Below, one piece after another: positions 1-12,544 of a stretch of 64,000 nucleotides of DNA. The notes under the pieces were generated by a model. It was not told where the DNA came from. It did no database searches and saw only the letters and a program-made list of their open reading frames with translations. Origin of the DNA: Rattus norvegicus (taxonomy: Eukaryota > Chordata > Mammalia > Rodentia > Muridae); NCBI RefSeq assembly GCF_036323735.1, contig NC_086028.1, positions 24,039,001 to 24,103,000 on the forward strand. The letters run 5' to 3'. Position numbers and translations under genes: made by a program. Position 1 is the first letter of the stretch; every line of letters begins with the position of its first letter.

Positions 1-741
1 AACTCACACTTCTTGTTTATTCAATTTACTGATCTAGAGGACAAAATGGTGGTAATGGCAGTCTAAGGCACAGGCTAGTGACCTCATGCTAAACAGGAAG
101 TGGAGGAGCAGGAAGTGATGCTGATAAGATATAGTCTTTGAATGCACAACTAATGCAACCTATGTGTTTCAATTCCCAAAGCCTCCATCCCTTTCCCAAA
201 TAATACCAACATGTGTATATAACCATCCACAATTATACATAAGCTTGTGTTAAGATATTCTACATTTAAACTGTAACAGACAATACCCAGTCAATATGTC
301 AAAATATGATTGGTATTAGTATTATATTAATATTCTTAGTATTTTTATAAGAAAAACTTGACTTTTACACTATTTTATTGTTTTACAAATGTGAAATGTT
401 TTTAAGTGTATGATAGTTTCTGTGGCATATATGCCACATGCTATACAGCACTAATATCTGTAGTGCTGATTAGTTCTTAGTTATTATTGTTAATTACTCT
501 TGTTAATAACAGTCTTATGAACATTGAAAATATAATTTCTTTGTGATTTGGACGTTCTAAGAATTTTCTGGTATTTTAGCACTATGTTAATCTTGCTTCA
601 TTAAAAAAGAAAAGAAAAAGAAAAACTGGATACACAGAGAAAATAATTTTTTTTAATTTAAAAATTACTATTAGGCAGAAGGTAGATATGATTGTAGGTG
701 TGTATATTCCTATAGTGTGACTTGCTGAGGACAGAGGATTT
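1..741. other. unassigned AT-rich intergenic sequence
   Basis: No recognisable gene or repeat family was found. Frames here are short and low-complexity. The sequence is AT-rich and ends at the first GAAA microsatellite. Confidence 0.5.
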
Positions 742-850
742 GAAAGAAAGAAAGAAAGAAAGAAAGAAACAAACAAAGAAAGAAAGAGAGAGAGAAAGAA
801 AGAAAGAAAGAAAGAGAGAAAGAGAGAAAGAGAGAAAGAGAGAAACAAAG
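742..850. repeat. (GAAA)n microsatellite with GAGA and CAAA interruptions
   Basis: This is an imperfect purine-strand tetranucleotide array, mostly GAAA with GAGA blocks and a few CAAA variants. The 'FLSF/SLFL' open frame on the opposite strand is produced by the repeat and is not a gene. Confidence 0.95.
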
Positions 851-930
851 GAGTAAAAATGAAAATATCCATTCAAGAAGAAATAAAGAATTTCAGGGAA
901 ATCCAGGACAAGCTGTAAGATCATGTGAAT

Positions 931-971
931 GAAAGAAGGAAGAGAAAAGGAAGGAAGGAAGGAAGGAAGGA

Positions 972-1018
<47 letters not shown>

Positions 1019-1023
1019 GAGGA
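931..1023. repeat. (GGAA)n-(GAAA)n compound microsatellite
   Basis: A GGAA block runs into a longer, purer GAAA block. It lies about 80 bp from the preceding GAAA array. All purines are on the same strand, so both arrays could adopt triplex (H-DNA) structure. Confidence 0.95.
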
Positions 1024-1334
1024 GCCATAATGAATACATCCTAAAAGGAATTTCTCTGATATGTATTCGATTGGGTTAGAACAACAGAAGAAATCTCTCC
1101 TCCATAACACCCTCAAAATGACAGAAAGGTTTTTACCATATTGATGAGAGATAATCATTCAACCATACAGAAGAGGTAAGATAAAAAGCTTAATGTATGT
1201 GGAGAAATTGGAAAACTATATAAATAGCTAAGGATTCTTAAAATGCGATCTTAGGGCTATTTAAGAATTCCTTGAATATTTTGTTCCTTTTCTAAAGTGG
1301 GATTGAAGTATTCATACTTGGACTTTCCTTATTG

Positions 1335-2080
1335 TTGTGCTTCCTATGATCTGTGAGTTGTATCATGGGTATTCTGAACTTTTTGGCTAATGTCCACTAA
1401 TCAGTGAGAACATATCATGCATGTCCTTTTGGGTCTAGGTTACCTCACTCAGGATGATATTTTCTAATTCCATCCATTTTCCTGCAAAATTCATGATGTT
1501 CTTGTTTTAATAACTGAATAGTATTCCATTGTACAAATGAACCACATTTTCTGTATCCATTCTTCAGTTGATGGACATCTGGGCAGTTTCTATTTCCTGG
1601 CTATTACAAATAAGGCTGCTATGAACATAGTGAGACAAATGCAAATACTTGCAGCCAACCATTGGGTTGAAGCCGGGACCAATATGGATGATATCAAGGA
1701 GCTAGAGGAGGGACTGAAGCAGCTGAAGGAGATTGCAACCCCATAGGAATAATAGTGCTGCCAACTAGCCCACACCCCAGAGCACCCAGACACTAAACGA
1801 AAAACCAAGGTGCATCCATGGGCTGGTTGGTGGCCTCAGGTACAAATGTAGCAGAGGCCTGCCTTGTATGCCATCAGTAGGAGAGGATGTGCTTAGTTCG
1901 GGGGATGCTTGATGCACTAGGGAGAGAGATGATGGTGGTGGTGGGGTAGAGGATTGGTGGGAGTGGGTAGGCATGCAGGGAAGCACTCTCTCAAACATGA
2001 GGATCTCTGCTGGAAGAAACCGGGAATAGAGGGCAGTTTTTGGAGTGTAAATAAGTGAAATAATTTAATAAAAAATGAAA
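1335..2080 (+). mobile_element. 5'-inverted (twin-primed) LINE-1 3' fragment
   Basis: From about 1335 to 1632 the sequence is the reverse complement of the L1 ORF2 C-terminal end and the start of the 3' UTR (the CACTCAGGATGATATTTTC block, then the ATAAGGCTGCTATGAACATAG block). From about 1633 to 2080 it turns to the + strand and continues as L1 3' UTR (GCAGCCAACCATTGG, GATTGCAACCCCATAGGAA, a G-rich tract), ending in an A-rich tail. An inverted 5' part joined to a normally oriented 3' part is the known signature of twin priming during L1 insertion. It is non-coding and moderately diverged. Confidence 0.85.
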
Positions 2081-3339
2081 TGATTTCCTAAGCAGCCATC
2101 TCAAATTACAAGGTGAAAGAATTGCCAAAATGTCCATTTGATTTCAATAGTCATCAATGTGGTTTGTTTTGATAGATACTTATTAGTAATACTCCATCTT
2201 TTGAAACATTAACATTAAACCCACATAAAGAAAGTGGTGAATCTAAACAAGCATGGAACACATTTATTTGTTGTTGTTACCTGTGACTCATTTAAAACAC
2301 AAAGAAATCTTCCTCTTAGCAGTAAGAATCAACATGAAATACATTGAACAACTTGTTTGGAATCAGCAGTCCAATTAATATTTTTCTAGTGTGTAGCTAC
2401 AAATGGCGAATACGTAGTAACTATTATATTGCCCTATTGACTAAAAAGATCCTTTTGGAGCCTCTAGCAAACAAATGTTTATATTTTTTTTATTTTGGGT
2501 ATAAGGCAGTATATGCATACATGCAGACTTATGTGACACTCTTTGTGCAGAGGCCAGGGAGTAACAGAGGGAGACAGATGTCTGGCTGTGACTGGAGTTG
2601 TGGGCCAGAAGCTGAACATGAATAGTAGGTGGGTATAAAGAGTTTCACATCATCACCTTGCAACTTCTATTTGTTGTACATCAGATGAAACATGAATAAA
2701 GGCAGGGAAAGGAAGGGGAGCTTCAGGCATAGCCATTACTACCACTACCCCCAATTTGGGAAGGGTTTCTATCAAATTTCGTGGGTTGGTTCTCCCTGCT
2801 TACTCCTTAAGGGTCATCTATTTTGCATTTGTACAACAGTTGATAGACATGTCTTGTAAGCTTATGTTGTTGTAAAACTTATAAAAATATTTAGGCTTAG
2901 TCTCCTAGCATCTGAAACCCACTCAACTCCCCCCCCTCTACCACTGAGAATAATTCTTTTAGCTAAGCAAATTCTCATTTAAATCAAATAGCCAGTGGAG
3001 AAAAAAATACATGTTTCTTCAATGGGATATGGTTGGTGTCTTCCTCTAATCACTCCATATGTCATTCACTTGAGACAGGATCTCTCACTGAAACTGAAGC
3101 TTGTCCCTTTGATGTGAGGCAGTGAACAGAAAGCCCCCAGGGATCCTCCTGTCTTTGCTATGCCTCCTTCAACATCATAGTCAGCCACAGAGTGGATTGT
3201 TGAATAGAAATTGTTTATAAGGTGACCTCTTGCCAGACTGAGAGTTGTGCCTTTCTGCTGCCACTAGTATCACAGAGACTGTTTACAATCTAGAATTACC
3301 AGGAGAGATGATCAAACTGAAAAATTGAAATAAATACAG
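2081..3339. other. unassigned intergenic sequence
   Basis: No gene or clearly named repeat was recognised. A 93-codon frame at 2344-2625 has no family resemblance and no supporting context, so it is treated as chance. Confidence 0.45.
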
Positions 3340-3894
3340 ACCATTTTTACTAGTGTGAAGTTGAAAGATCATTGAGAAGCAAGCAAGTGTAGCCATTTTA
3401 ATATCTGACAAAGTAGACTTTATAACAAAACTAATTTGAAGACACGGGGAAGGACACTACATACTCATCAAAGGAAAATTCCACCAAGGGGCTATTGCAA
3501 TTCTTAAATTATGCATACTAAACACAAAGGCACCATGTTATCTTAAATTTTTTCTTTTATAATAACACTATAACAGTTTAAATCCCATATTGACTCACAC
3601 AGTGATAGCAGGGGACATCAATATCCCATTCTTGTCAAACAGACAGGTCATGGGTCATTCAGATCAAACTTACAGAGAAAAATATCTGTGTTTACCTAGG
3701 TCATAAAACAAATGAACCTAACTGATATCTATAAAATATTTCACATAAACACAAAAAAGTGTACCTTTTACTCAAAAGCTCATGAAAGTTTCTTCAAAAT
3801 TGACACATACTTGACCACACATCATGTCTCAACAAATAAAACTGAAATGACAGTCTACATCCTTTCTGACCACCATGCATTAAAGCTTTGTATC

Positions 3895-3935
<41 letters not shown>

Positions 3936-4595
3936 CAACAACAATACAAACTCATGGAAACTGAACAACTTTCTATTGAAAGAAACATGGGCCAAGACAG
4001 AATTTAAAAAACAATTAATGTCTTTCTAGAACTGAACAAAAGTTAATACACAGTATACTCAAATTTATAGAACATGATGAAGGTGGTTCCGAGGAAATTT
4101 CTTAGCATTAAGTACTTATATATAAATAATTGAAGGAATCTCATATTAGTAACATTTCAACTTGCCTGAACGCTCTAGAACAAAAAGAAAGAAACACCCG
4201 AAATGAATACATATCAAGAAATAAACCCATGGCTGAAATCAGTAAAATAAAAAACAGATACAATAAGAGTATGAGAATCAATGAAATAAAGAAGTACATC
4301 TTTGAGAAAACCAGTAAGATTGGCAAGTCCTTATATTCAAATTAATGAAATTAGAGATGATCTGAGTCTGATAGAGAAGAAAGTGGAGGATAGCCTTGAA
4401 TTTATTGGCATAGGAAGAGACTTTCTGAATAGAACACCAGTAGTTCCAGTGCTAGAACAAAACCAACAAGTGGGAGCCACAAACAGTAATGCTTCTGTGT
4501 TGCAAAGACCATCTTTTTGGCAAAGTGACAGGCTACATACGGGGGAAAGATTGTTACCAACTACATCTCTGATAGTGGAGCATATCCAAAATCCA
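3340..4595 (+). mobile_element. old, internally deleted LINE-1 ORF2 remnant
   Basis: The sequence follows L1 ORF2 in order. It covers the endonuclease region (TGTAGCCATTTTAATATC near 3390, a TCATCAAAGGAAAATTCCACC block near 3465, and a conserved 'LSDHHALKL' segment near 3870), the linker ('ALEQKERNT', 'PMAEISKIKNRYN'), and 'IQINEIRDDL' near 4340. It then jumps to a much later ORF2 segment ('EFIGIGRDFLNRTPV', near 4395-4440), so the reverse-transcriptase region is missing. Frames are broken many times. Divergence is much higher than in the 43.7-50 kb copy, so this is an old insertion. Confidence 0.8.
3893..3951 (+). repeat. (AAT)n trinucleotide array inside L1 endonuclease region
   Basis: A run of AAT units followed by AAC units encodes poly-asparagine in the remnant ORF2 frame. 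It lies just after the SDHH motif, where intact L1 copies in this window have a short run of Asn codons. The array therefore probably grew from that seed. Confidence 0.9.
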
Positions 4596-5137
4596 GGCAG
4601 AACTAAAACAAGCAAGCAAGCAAACAAACAATGAAAGACATCATTTAGGAGGAATAGTGGTGGTCAGTTGAGCTTCCTGGAGAAGGTCTGCTAGTTTGCG
4701 CAGCCGCAGTGGACACACTTCCAAGAGGAACCGCCCTGGGGGATTGTCTCTGGATTCCTTCTGTGCTCCTGTGCATTCTCATCTTCGCCATTGCTGCTTC
4801 CCTCCTGCACCCATCATAGTGTGAATGGACATGGGGGAACTTTCACTTCCCATAGTCTGGTGTGATTGTGTCTTAGTATACATGCCAGTCTACTGGGCAA
4901 TTTTCCTACTGATAATATGAAAATGAACTTTTGTAGAATAATATTGTTTAGGTAATTTAAAGATTTTAAAATATTCCTGATTGAACTTCATTAATTTTAG
5001 AACGTTTGGATAGATGATAAGAAAGATTAAGAAGACAGTTTAGTTTGTTTTTCCAGAAAAAAACACAACAAAGCACCAAGATTAAAATGTGTCTCTTCTT
5101 TGTAGAATAGTGAGGGCCGTATGGGTTAGACAAAAAG
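4596..5137. other. unassigned sequence
   Basis: No repeat family or gene was recognised. The part at 4650-4830 is relatively GC-rich with a few CpGs, but it has no promoter or exon features I can support. Confidence 0.4.
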
Positions 5138-5352
5138 CACAGTGAGGGACCCATGGCTCCACCCGCATATGTAGCAGAGTATGGCCTTGTCGGGCAACAA
5201 TGAGAGGAGAGGCCCTTGATCCTGGGAAGGCTCAATGCCCCAGTATAGGGAAGTGTCAGGGTGACGGAGTGGGTGGGTGGGTGGAGATAGCCTCATAGAA
5301 ACAGGAAAGGGGATCACATTTGAAATGTAAGTAAAATATCCAAGTTAAAAAA
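5138..5352 (+). mobile_element. LINE-1 3' UTR fragment, 3' end
   Basis: It matches the murine L1 3' UTR order: GGGACCCATGGCTCCA, then GTAGCAGAGTATGGCCTTGT, a GTGGGTGGGTGGG G-rich tract, then CACATTTGAAATGTAAGTAAA and an A-rich end. The copy is strongly 5'-truncated and carries no ORF. Confidence 0.85.
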
Positions 5353-5937
5353 GAACAGTAAAATTCCATACATTATAAACACATAGTTGCACTTGTATAG
5401 ATAGAATAGTTTTGAGACAGGTTAATGATCAAATAAAACATTCATTTTAGTCTGGATCTGAGTTCTTGTGATCCAAGGATGGGGTCGTAGGTTTCAATGT
5501 GCACCATGAAAAGGCAGGGTTATAAACAATAGTAAATGATCCTACTATGAGTATAAGAATGGATGAATAGCAAATTTAGCAAAAATAAGGTTTCAAACAA
5601 TGAAATGTATGGTAAAGGATTTGTTTCTGGTACATACAAAATGTTAGCTAGCATAGGAAAAAATAGCTACAATAGCCTTCATGCTTAAACTGTGTTATTT
5701 AGTATTTTTTAATTGGTTGTTTTTTATTTACATTTCAAATGTTATTCCCTACATGGTTTCCTGTCCATAAACGCCCTATCACATCCCCCCTCCTCCTTCT
5801 TCTATGAGGATGTTCCGTCTCCCTAACCACACATCCCTTCCTGCCTCCCTGCTCCGGAGTGGTGGTGGGGGTGGGGGTGGGTCCAGCCTTGGCAGGAACA
5901 AGGGCTTCTCCTCCCATTGGTACCCAACAAGGCCATT

Positions 5938-6045
5938 CTAGCTTCTAGTTATTATAAATAAGGCTGCTATGAACATAGTGGAGCGTGTGGCCTTGTTATA
6001 TGTTGGAGCATCTTTTGGGTATATGACCAAGAGCAGTATAGCTGG
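5938..6045 (-). repeat. misplaced ORF2 C-terminal segment within L1 3' UTR
   Basis: This block (ATAAGGCTGCTATGAACATAG through GCATCTTTTGGGTATATGAC) is paralogous to about 6742-6855 of the same element and in the same orientation. It stands where the ACCAAAGAGTACACATGG-type 3' UTR block is expected. One junction shares a short CCCAG/CTGGG microhomology. This fits template switching by the L1 reverse transcriptase. Confidence 0.7.
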
Positions 6046-6508
6046 GAGCTCTGGTTGGTTGGCATTGTTGTTCTTATGGGGTTGCAAGCCCCTTCAGCTC
6101 TTTCAATCCCTTCTCTAATTCCTCCAATGGGTGTCCTGCTCTCAGTTCAGTGGTTTGCTGCTAGCATTCTCCTCTGTATTTGACATGTTCTGGCTGTGTC
6201 ACTCAGGAGAAATCTATTTCAGGCTCCTGTCAGCATGCACTTCTTGGCATCAGCAATATTGTCTGGGTTTGGTGGCTGTATATGGGCTGGATCCCCAGGT
6301 GAGGCAGTCTCTGAATGGATATTCCTTCAGTCCTTGCTCCAAACTTTGTCTTCCTCCTTCTGTGAAAATTTCTGTTCCCTCTTTTAAGGACAGAAGCATC
6401 TGCACTTTGGTCTTCCTTTTTTTTGAGCTCCATGTGGTCTGTGGATTGTATCTTAGGTAATTTGAGCTTTTGAGCTAATATCTATTTATCAGTGGGTGCA
6501 TACCATGT

Positions 6509-6509
6509 G

Positions 6510-6586
<77 letters not shown>
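6509..6586. repeat. (TG)n-(AG)n compound microsatellite
   Basis: About 11 TG units are followed by about 27 AG units. The array lies where other copies have the ACACACATGG-type stretch just after the ORF2 stop, so it probably expanded from that short CA run inside the L1. Confidence 0.95.
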
Positions 6587-6588
<2 letters not shown>

Positions 6589-7695
6589 GGTTACCTCACT
6601 CAGGATGATATTTTCCAGTTCCATCCATTTGCCTATGAATTTCATGAAGTCATTGTTTTTGATAGCTGAGTAGTACTCTATTGTGTAGACGTAACACATT
6701 TTCTATATCCATTGCTCTGTTGAAGGATATCTGGCTTTTTCTAACTTCTGGCTATTATATATAAGGCTGCAATGAACACAATGGAGCATTTGGCCTTGTT
6801 ATATGTTGGAGCATCTTTTGGGTATATGCTCAGAAGAGGTATAGCTGGGTCCTCAGGTGGTACTATGTCCAATTTTCTGAGGAACCTCCAGAAGATTTCC
6901 AGAGTGGTTGTAACACCTTGCAATCCCACCAACAGTGGAGGTGTTCCTCTTTCTTTACATCCTTGCCAGCATCTGTTAGCACCTGAGATTTTTGGTCTTA
7001 GCCATTCTGACTGACTGTGTGAGGTGTAATCTCAGGGTTGTTTTGATTTGCATTTCCCTGATGACTACAGATGTTGAACACTTCTTTAGGAACTTCTCAG
7101 CCATTGGATATTCCTCAGCTGAGAATTCTTTCTTTAAATCTGTTCCCCATTTTTAAATAGGGTTATTTGACTATCTGGAGTCTAACTTCTTGAGTTCTTT
7201 GTATATTTTTTATATTAGCCCTCTATCAGATGTAGAATTGTTAAAGATGTTTTCCCAATTTGTTGGTTGCCATTTTGTCCTAACGACCGTGTCCTTTGCC
7301 TTACAAAAGCTTTGCAATTTTATAAGGTCCCATTTGTCGATTCTTGATCTTAGAGCATAAGCCATTGGTGTTCTGTTTAGGAAATTTTTCCCAGTGCCCA
7401 TGTGTTGAGGTTCTTCCCCACTTTCTTCTATTAGTTTGAGTCTATCTGATTTTAGATGGAGGTCCTTGATTCACTTTGACTTAAGCTTTGTACAGGGCAA
7501 TAAGAATGGGTCAATTTGCATTCTTCTCCATGCTGACCTCTAGGTGAACCAGCACCATTTGTTGAAAATGCTATCTTTTTTCCACTGGATGGTTTTAGCT
7601 TCTCTGTCAAAGGTCAAGTGACTATAGGTGTGTGGGTTCATTTCTGGGTCTTCAATTCGATTCCATTTATCTACCTGCTTCTCTTTGTGCTATTA

Positions 7696-8225
7696 TAAAC
7701 TTTGCTAATTAATGACAAAATTATTGCCTTGTGATTAGGTGAATTTTTGGAAAGAAAATTTTATAAGAACTGTTCAGTTAGGTGTCAGTTTCAAAATAAG
7801 TACACGTAATCAATAACCATGTTTTAATTTACCTTTGTGTAACGATTTCAATCTTTTTTTTTGAAGAAATGTTTTCATGGTGATAGTTTTTGAAGAGTAT
7901 GTAACTTGTGGTTATGAGGTGATCTTTTTTATTACATAGAGAATTTTTGTCTTAACTGGTATAAAGGGACTAAGAGAAACATGAAACTTATTGGAGGCTC
8001 ACTTCATCTATCAAGTGTGTGTGAGGGTCCAGCTGCTTTATATCATCACTGACCCCACATCCCCTCCCTGGATCGCTGAGCACACTGCTGGAGCTGGCCT
8101 CAAACTCCTGGATGTCAAGAAAATATATAAGTCAATTACAACTGGGGTAATATCTAGGCAGAGATTTCTCAAAACAGGAACTTAATTGGGTAAAAAAAAT
8201 ATTTAAATGTGAACCAAACTACTTA
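7696..8225. other. unassigned sequence between L1 fragments
   Basis: No gene was recognised. A short stretch near 8085-8110 resembles B1 SINE antisense wording (GAGCTGGCCTCAAACTCCTG) but is too short to call. Confidence 0.4.
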
Positions 8226-9755
8226 GAGATTTCATCTTATGCCAGTCAGAATGATCAAGATCAATTAAATAGATAACATTTCCTTCTTGCAAAGACATAA
8301 AGCAAGGAAGACGCTCACCCATCGCTCATTGGAGTGTAAAGTTTTCTAACCACTACAGAATTCAGTATGGCAATTCAGAATTCAGAAGGTTACACCTATC
8401 AGGCTGCTGGCCAAAGAAGTCTCATGGAAACCCCCAAACATTTCAGGTTTTTGGTTGCTCTCCACAAACTGCCAATATGTTCCTTTTTGCTGAAGAAAAA
8501 ACACCCTACACAACTCACTGAACATGGTGATGTCTTCCTGGTGTCTAATTAGAGCCTTCACCCCTACAGACTAATTCATGGTATGGGAATGTATTCTGCA
8601 CATTACCAGGAGGACAATAAACAGTATCTAGCTTCCTACTCTCTGATCTATAATGGTGACTCACCTGCAAGATATGTTGTTACAATTGTGACAAAAAGCT
8701 TCAGAGCATAACTAACCCAGATCTGACTTGATCTAGGGCCCACTCTATGAAAAAGAACACATAACCAAAACTAATTGGGGTGGGGGGGATATCCGTGACT
8801 AGAAGGGACAGGGACCCAGTGGGAAACCCAATACTACTGAACAGCTAAAGGCATATAGCAATAAAATGACTTCTAATGTATTTTGCTATACTCTTACAAC
8901 GTGATTTGCTCAGCCATCATCAAAGAAACTTACTCCTAAAACTAGTGGGAACAGATGCAGAGACATACAGCCGGACAATGTGCAGAGTCATAGTTCATGG
9001 AATATTTATCACTAAATGGTATGTCTCTATCATGCCCATATCTCAGAGATCAAGAAATCTTATAGAAGAGGAGGAAGACAGTGTATTTGAGACAGAGGGC
9101 ATAGAAGACACCAAGAATACAGCCTACCAAACATAGCACAGCAGACATATGTGTACACGTGCGCTCAGAGACTGTGGCAGCATATTACAGGGCCTTCACA
9201 GGTTTATGCTAGATAAACATACTATAGACAAAAGCTGAGAGAAAAAATAACAGATCACATCTCTAACCCAGAAGCTAGCTCCAACTGATAGCCCCTTGTG
9301 GATCAAAAATTACTTTCAAGGAAGTGTCAGCAGAGTAAGAAATCATTCTTTAGGTTTACGTTCCATGACCAACAGTAGTACATCGACAGCACAAATGAAC
9401 TCAGTGCCAACTTGAGAGGTACTTCCTCTTAAAATCTTATATCAGGACATTTTGTTTTTAGCCGTACTGGTCCTTTGCATATATGTTATGCCCTCCCCCC
9501 CCCGGTTTTCTGCTTATTATTTATTTCTGTCAGAGATTGGAGAGATTCCTGAATACGTGAACGTGTATCACTTTGTCTATATATGCTTTATGTGAGTTTT
9601 CCTTTGGCTCCTTTTCTCATGGTCTACTGCTATTGGCTTGTGTGTTTGATTTTCGTTTGCTGTTACTCCATCTCATTTTACTATTTTATTATTCCTATAC
9701 TTTTTTTTTCCTAACAAGGCACAGGAAGTATGTGAATACAGATGTATATCATTAA
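8226..9755 (+). mobile_element. old Lx-type LINE-1 3' end
   Basis: About 8226-8375 matches the late ORF2 part (ATGCCAGTCAGAATGATCAAG, then the GGAGTGTAAAGTT block). The remainder follows an old murine L1 3' UTR type: GCATATAGCAATAAAATGAC near 8850, CTCAGCCATCATCAAAGAAAC near 8910, CAGCCGGACAATGTGCAGAG near 8970, 'GAAGAGGAGGAAGACAG' near 9065, and a T-rich end with CTTTGGCTCCTTTTCTCATG near 9605. It is heavily diverged and non-coding. The Lx assignment is from memory of the 3' UTR type. Confidence 0.7.
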
Positions 9756-12544
9756 TGCATATTTGTCTTATTTTAAAAGAAACGCATCCTCTTAAAAAAA
9801 AAAAGAAACAGAGGAAATGGCATTCCTGAGACTGAAATGTACTGTACTTGGGAAGTTTGGGAAGTTGTTTGTGTACTAGGGAAATCTTCTTGCAGAACAA
9901 TTCCTGAATCATGAGAGAGACTGTTTTACAAGTTTGTCTCAGTGGACACATCATTAGCATATCTGGATTTCACGTACTTTAAAGGAATGGATCATTTTCC
10001 TCTGTAATACTTTGTACACCCGCAATGTGGAATAAAATTCAGAAAGCTATCCTGAATCCCTAATAATCCAGAATTATATTGGTATTGTAGCTCAATGAAA
10101 CTTTGGATTTCACATTGTAATTTTCTTATAACGATTATTGACGAAATATAAACTGTTTTGTGAGTTTTCAAAATTAAATTTCAAACCAATATTCTTCAAT
10201 AAACTATATTGAGATACTAGACTATTTGTTATAATGTCTACTAAGTATCTTTTCTTGATTGGTAGAGCAAAATTTTAATTTTAGATGCCTAGGAAAACTA
10301 ATTCCATAATATATTTTATAAAGCATTGTGTCATGTTTAGCATTTTTATTTTTCAGTAACACATATAGGCTAACATCATAAACGTAACACCAAGCTATAA
10401 GTGCTGAAAGGATGTCTTAACAGTGGTAATACTACAGACTTGTTTATATTATCACTGACACAATGAAAATTCACATAAACACCAATTTTGAGCTTTCAGG
10501 TAAATAAGAGTATAATTCCAATATCCTATAATCAACAGAAGTTGAATTTGTTACATGAAAACAGCTAAGGACTGTGATTAGAAGATTAGGAAGAAAGAAC
10601 CTGTGATTGGTCTCCAGTCTATAAAAAATGTGGCACAATTTTTAGTACATCCAAAAAGTCCTAAAACAGTGTTTCGTTTCTTTATGCAGCTGACTTATTG
10701 TTGAGAAACAAAAACAAAAAAAAAGAAAAGCAAAGAAAAGAAGATTCTTAGTAATCTTCTCCCTTGAAGATTTGAAGTGTTTATTTAAAACTTAACAAAG
10801 TATATGAAGTCATAATTTTGTGAATAGTGAGTAATACACACACTTTCACTGGAACAAAACATCCTCAGAGAATACAAGGTATCTTCGATCTATTGCAATT
10901 CTGATTGTAACATTTCATTAACACATAATTCACATGCACAAGCCATTCAAAAATTTATCACCCAAAATGTATCAGAAAAATGTAGGAAATAATCATATGT
11001 TAAGTTGAAATTTTCATCTCCAAGTCACATATTTTAACTCTTCTACCTTAAAAAGAAAATATCAAATAACTTATTGAAGATGATTCTTCAAATATTTAAG
11101 AAACTCTATTATTTAAATACAAAGGTGCCCAAATTTATGTTATTATTTTCTGACAATTTGCCTCTCATCATGCAGATATTCAAGAAGGGTTTTCCTGAAC
11201 TGTTTATGAGAGATGTGCTCAGAATTAATGAAATAACCTACAGGCATTTACAAATGCTTCGCCAGTGAGTTTCTTCCTATTGCAGACCTTAGGCATTTAG
11301 TCTAATTGTTTGAGATGTTTAAATATTTTTTTTCTCAAAATGGCATTCAATTTACTTGTTTGAGCTGATGTTCAATTTACTATCCATCCATAAAACTGAA
11401 TACAAATCAGGAACATTTCGCAATAAATATATTAAAATGGCATGAACATAATCTTTGGTTTTAGATTTTTGTATCCAACTGACTCAGTAAGAACACTCAG
11501 ACCCAGCTCTGACTCAACAGCCACCAGAGCGATGATTGCACTAAGCTGAGTAAGGATTCTGTACTTCCTTAGAAACAGCCCTCATTATCTACGCCTGCTT
11601 ATCCTCACTCAACATCTTCCAATCTTTCACCATAAATGTCTAGCAGCATTTGCCTCCACTGGCCTTTTACTATCTGATTCCAAAAGAAGGGAATCTATTT
11701 TCCAATAGGTCTCCTGGGACCTTTTTCATCCTCTTTTCATTTCACCTATTCACACGCTCATTAAAAGTACATTCTAACCATTCATTTCCTCCAGACGTCC
11801 CTCACTTTTGCTACCATCATGTTTAAATTGAGATTGCTCTGATTCTTCTTAGCATGTGAATCTTCTTACCATGGGCATATGTGTTCAGAATTAACACATT
11901 CAGGATGTCCTAAAACCATATCTGACCTGAAGGGATCATATTTTGTAACTCACACTAGCATAGCATGATTTCATAGAATTCCAGAGGTACAGTAACTTAA
12001 GTAAAACATTGACTTAATCAAATTTTGAGTTTTTCATGATTGAGAGGAATATTCAATGGTGGCACTAGGAAGGGATGATACCTTGCTATCGCTGAAAAGC
12101 TTGTCTCAAAACGTATAGGATATTTTCCCAATACTTTACACTTTGAATAGATTTCTTCTTCAGAAGCATTACACTATGTTACGTGTAGGTAGCTCACAGC
12201 ATATGGAAAAAGGAAATGGAAGCTTTCCTACCTTACAGGAAATGATTACAGGCCTTATGACAAGACTGCATATATCTGCAACATAAGAAGAAAAACTGTC
12301 AATATTTATATCATGTCAAAACAAGTATTCTTCAAGCAAACAAAAACTGAAATATGACACTCTCCTCAGCAATCAGATATCAATTTTTAGTAGATAAATA
12401 GGAAAATATGGCATCATAACTATTTTTTCCAAAAGCTATCATATAAATCAAGTTAGCCTCCAACTTGATCTATAGCTGAATATATAGAAATTATTGGACT
12501 TCTGATCCTCTTGCTTCTACTTCTTATGTAATAGGATTATAAGC
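9756..12544. other. AT-rich sequence with no recognised gene or repeat
   Basis: The only open frames are short (a 64-codon frame at 11074-11268 and a 95-codon minus frame at 9960-9673) and match no family I know. A short A-rich patch lies at 10710-10740. It could be unique intergenic DNA or very old repeats. Confidence 0.45.

Larger units (their letters stand above)
5705..7695 (-). mobile_element. 5'-truncated LINE-1 with internal duplicated ORF2 segment
   Basis: Read on the minus strand, the element runs from ORF2 (near 7690) through the ORF2 C-terminus (about 6600-7000) and the 3' UTR to a poly(A) end, seen as T-rich sequence at about 5706-5730. ORF2 is broken; short frames such as 'MGTGKNFLNRTPMAYALRSRIDKWDL' (7401-7210) remain. 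About 105 bp of ORF2 C-terminal sequence (about 5938-6045), in the same orientation, replaces part of the 3' UTR, although the normal copy of that segment is present at about 6742-6855. A TG/AG microsatellite interrupts the ORF2-3' UTR boundary. Confidence 0.9.

Noticed and set aside
582..1158. Leu/Phe/Ser-rich 'membrane protein' frames on the minus strand
   Set aside because: They are produced by the GAAA/GGAA arrays. The same artefact occurs at 42695-43043.
2344..2625. 93-codon + frame with Cys/Trp-rich C-terminus
   Set aside because: No homologue recognised, no splice or promoter support, and within chance length for this window size.
8040..8115. Possible B1 antisense fragment
   Set aside because: Similarity is limited to about 20 bases and lacks other B1 blocks.
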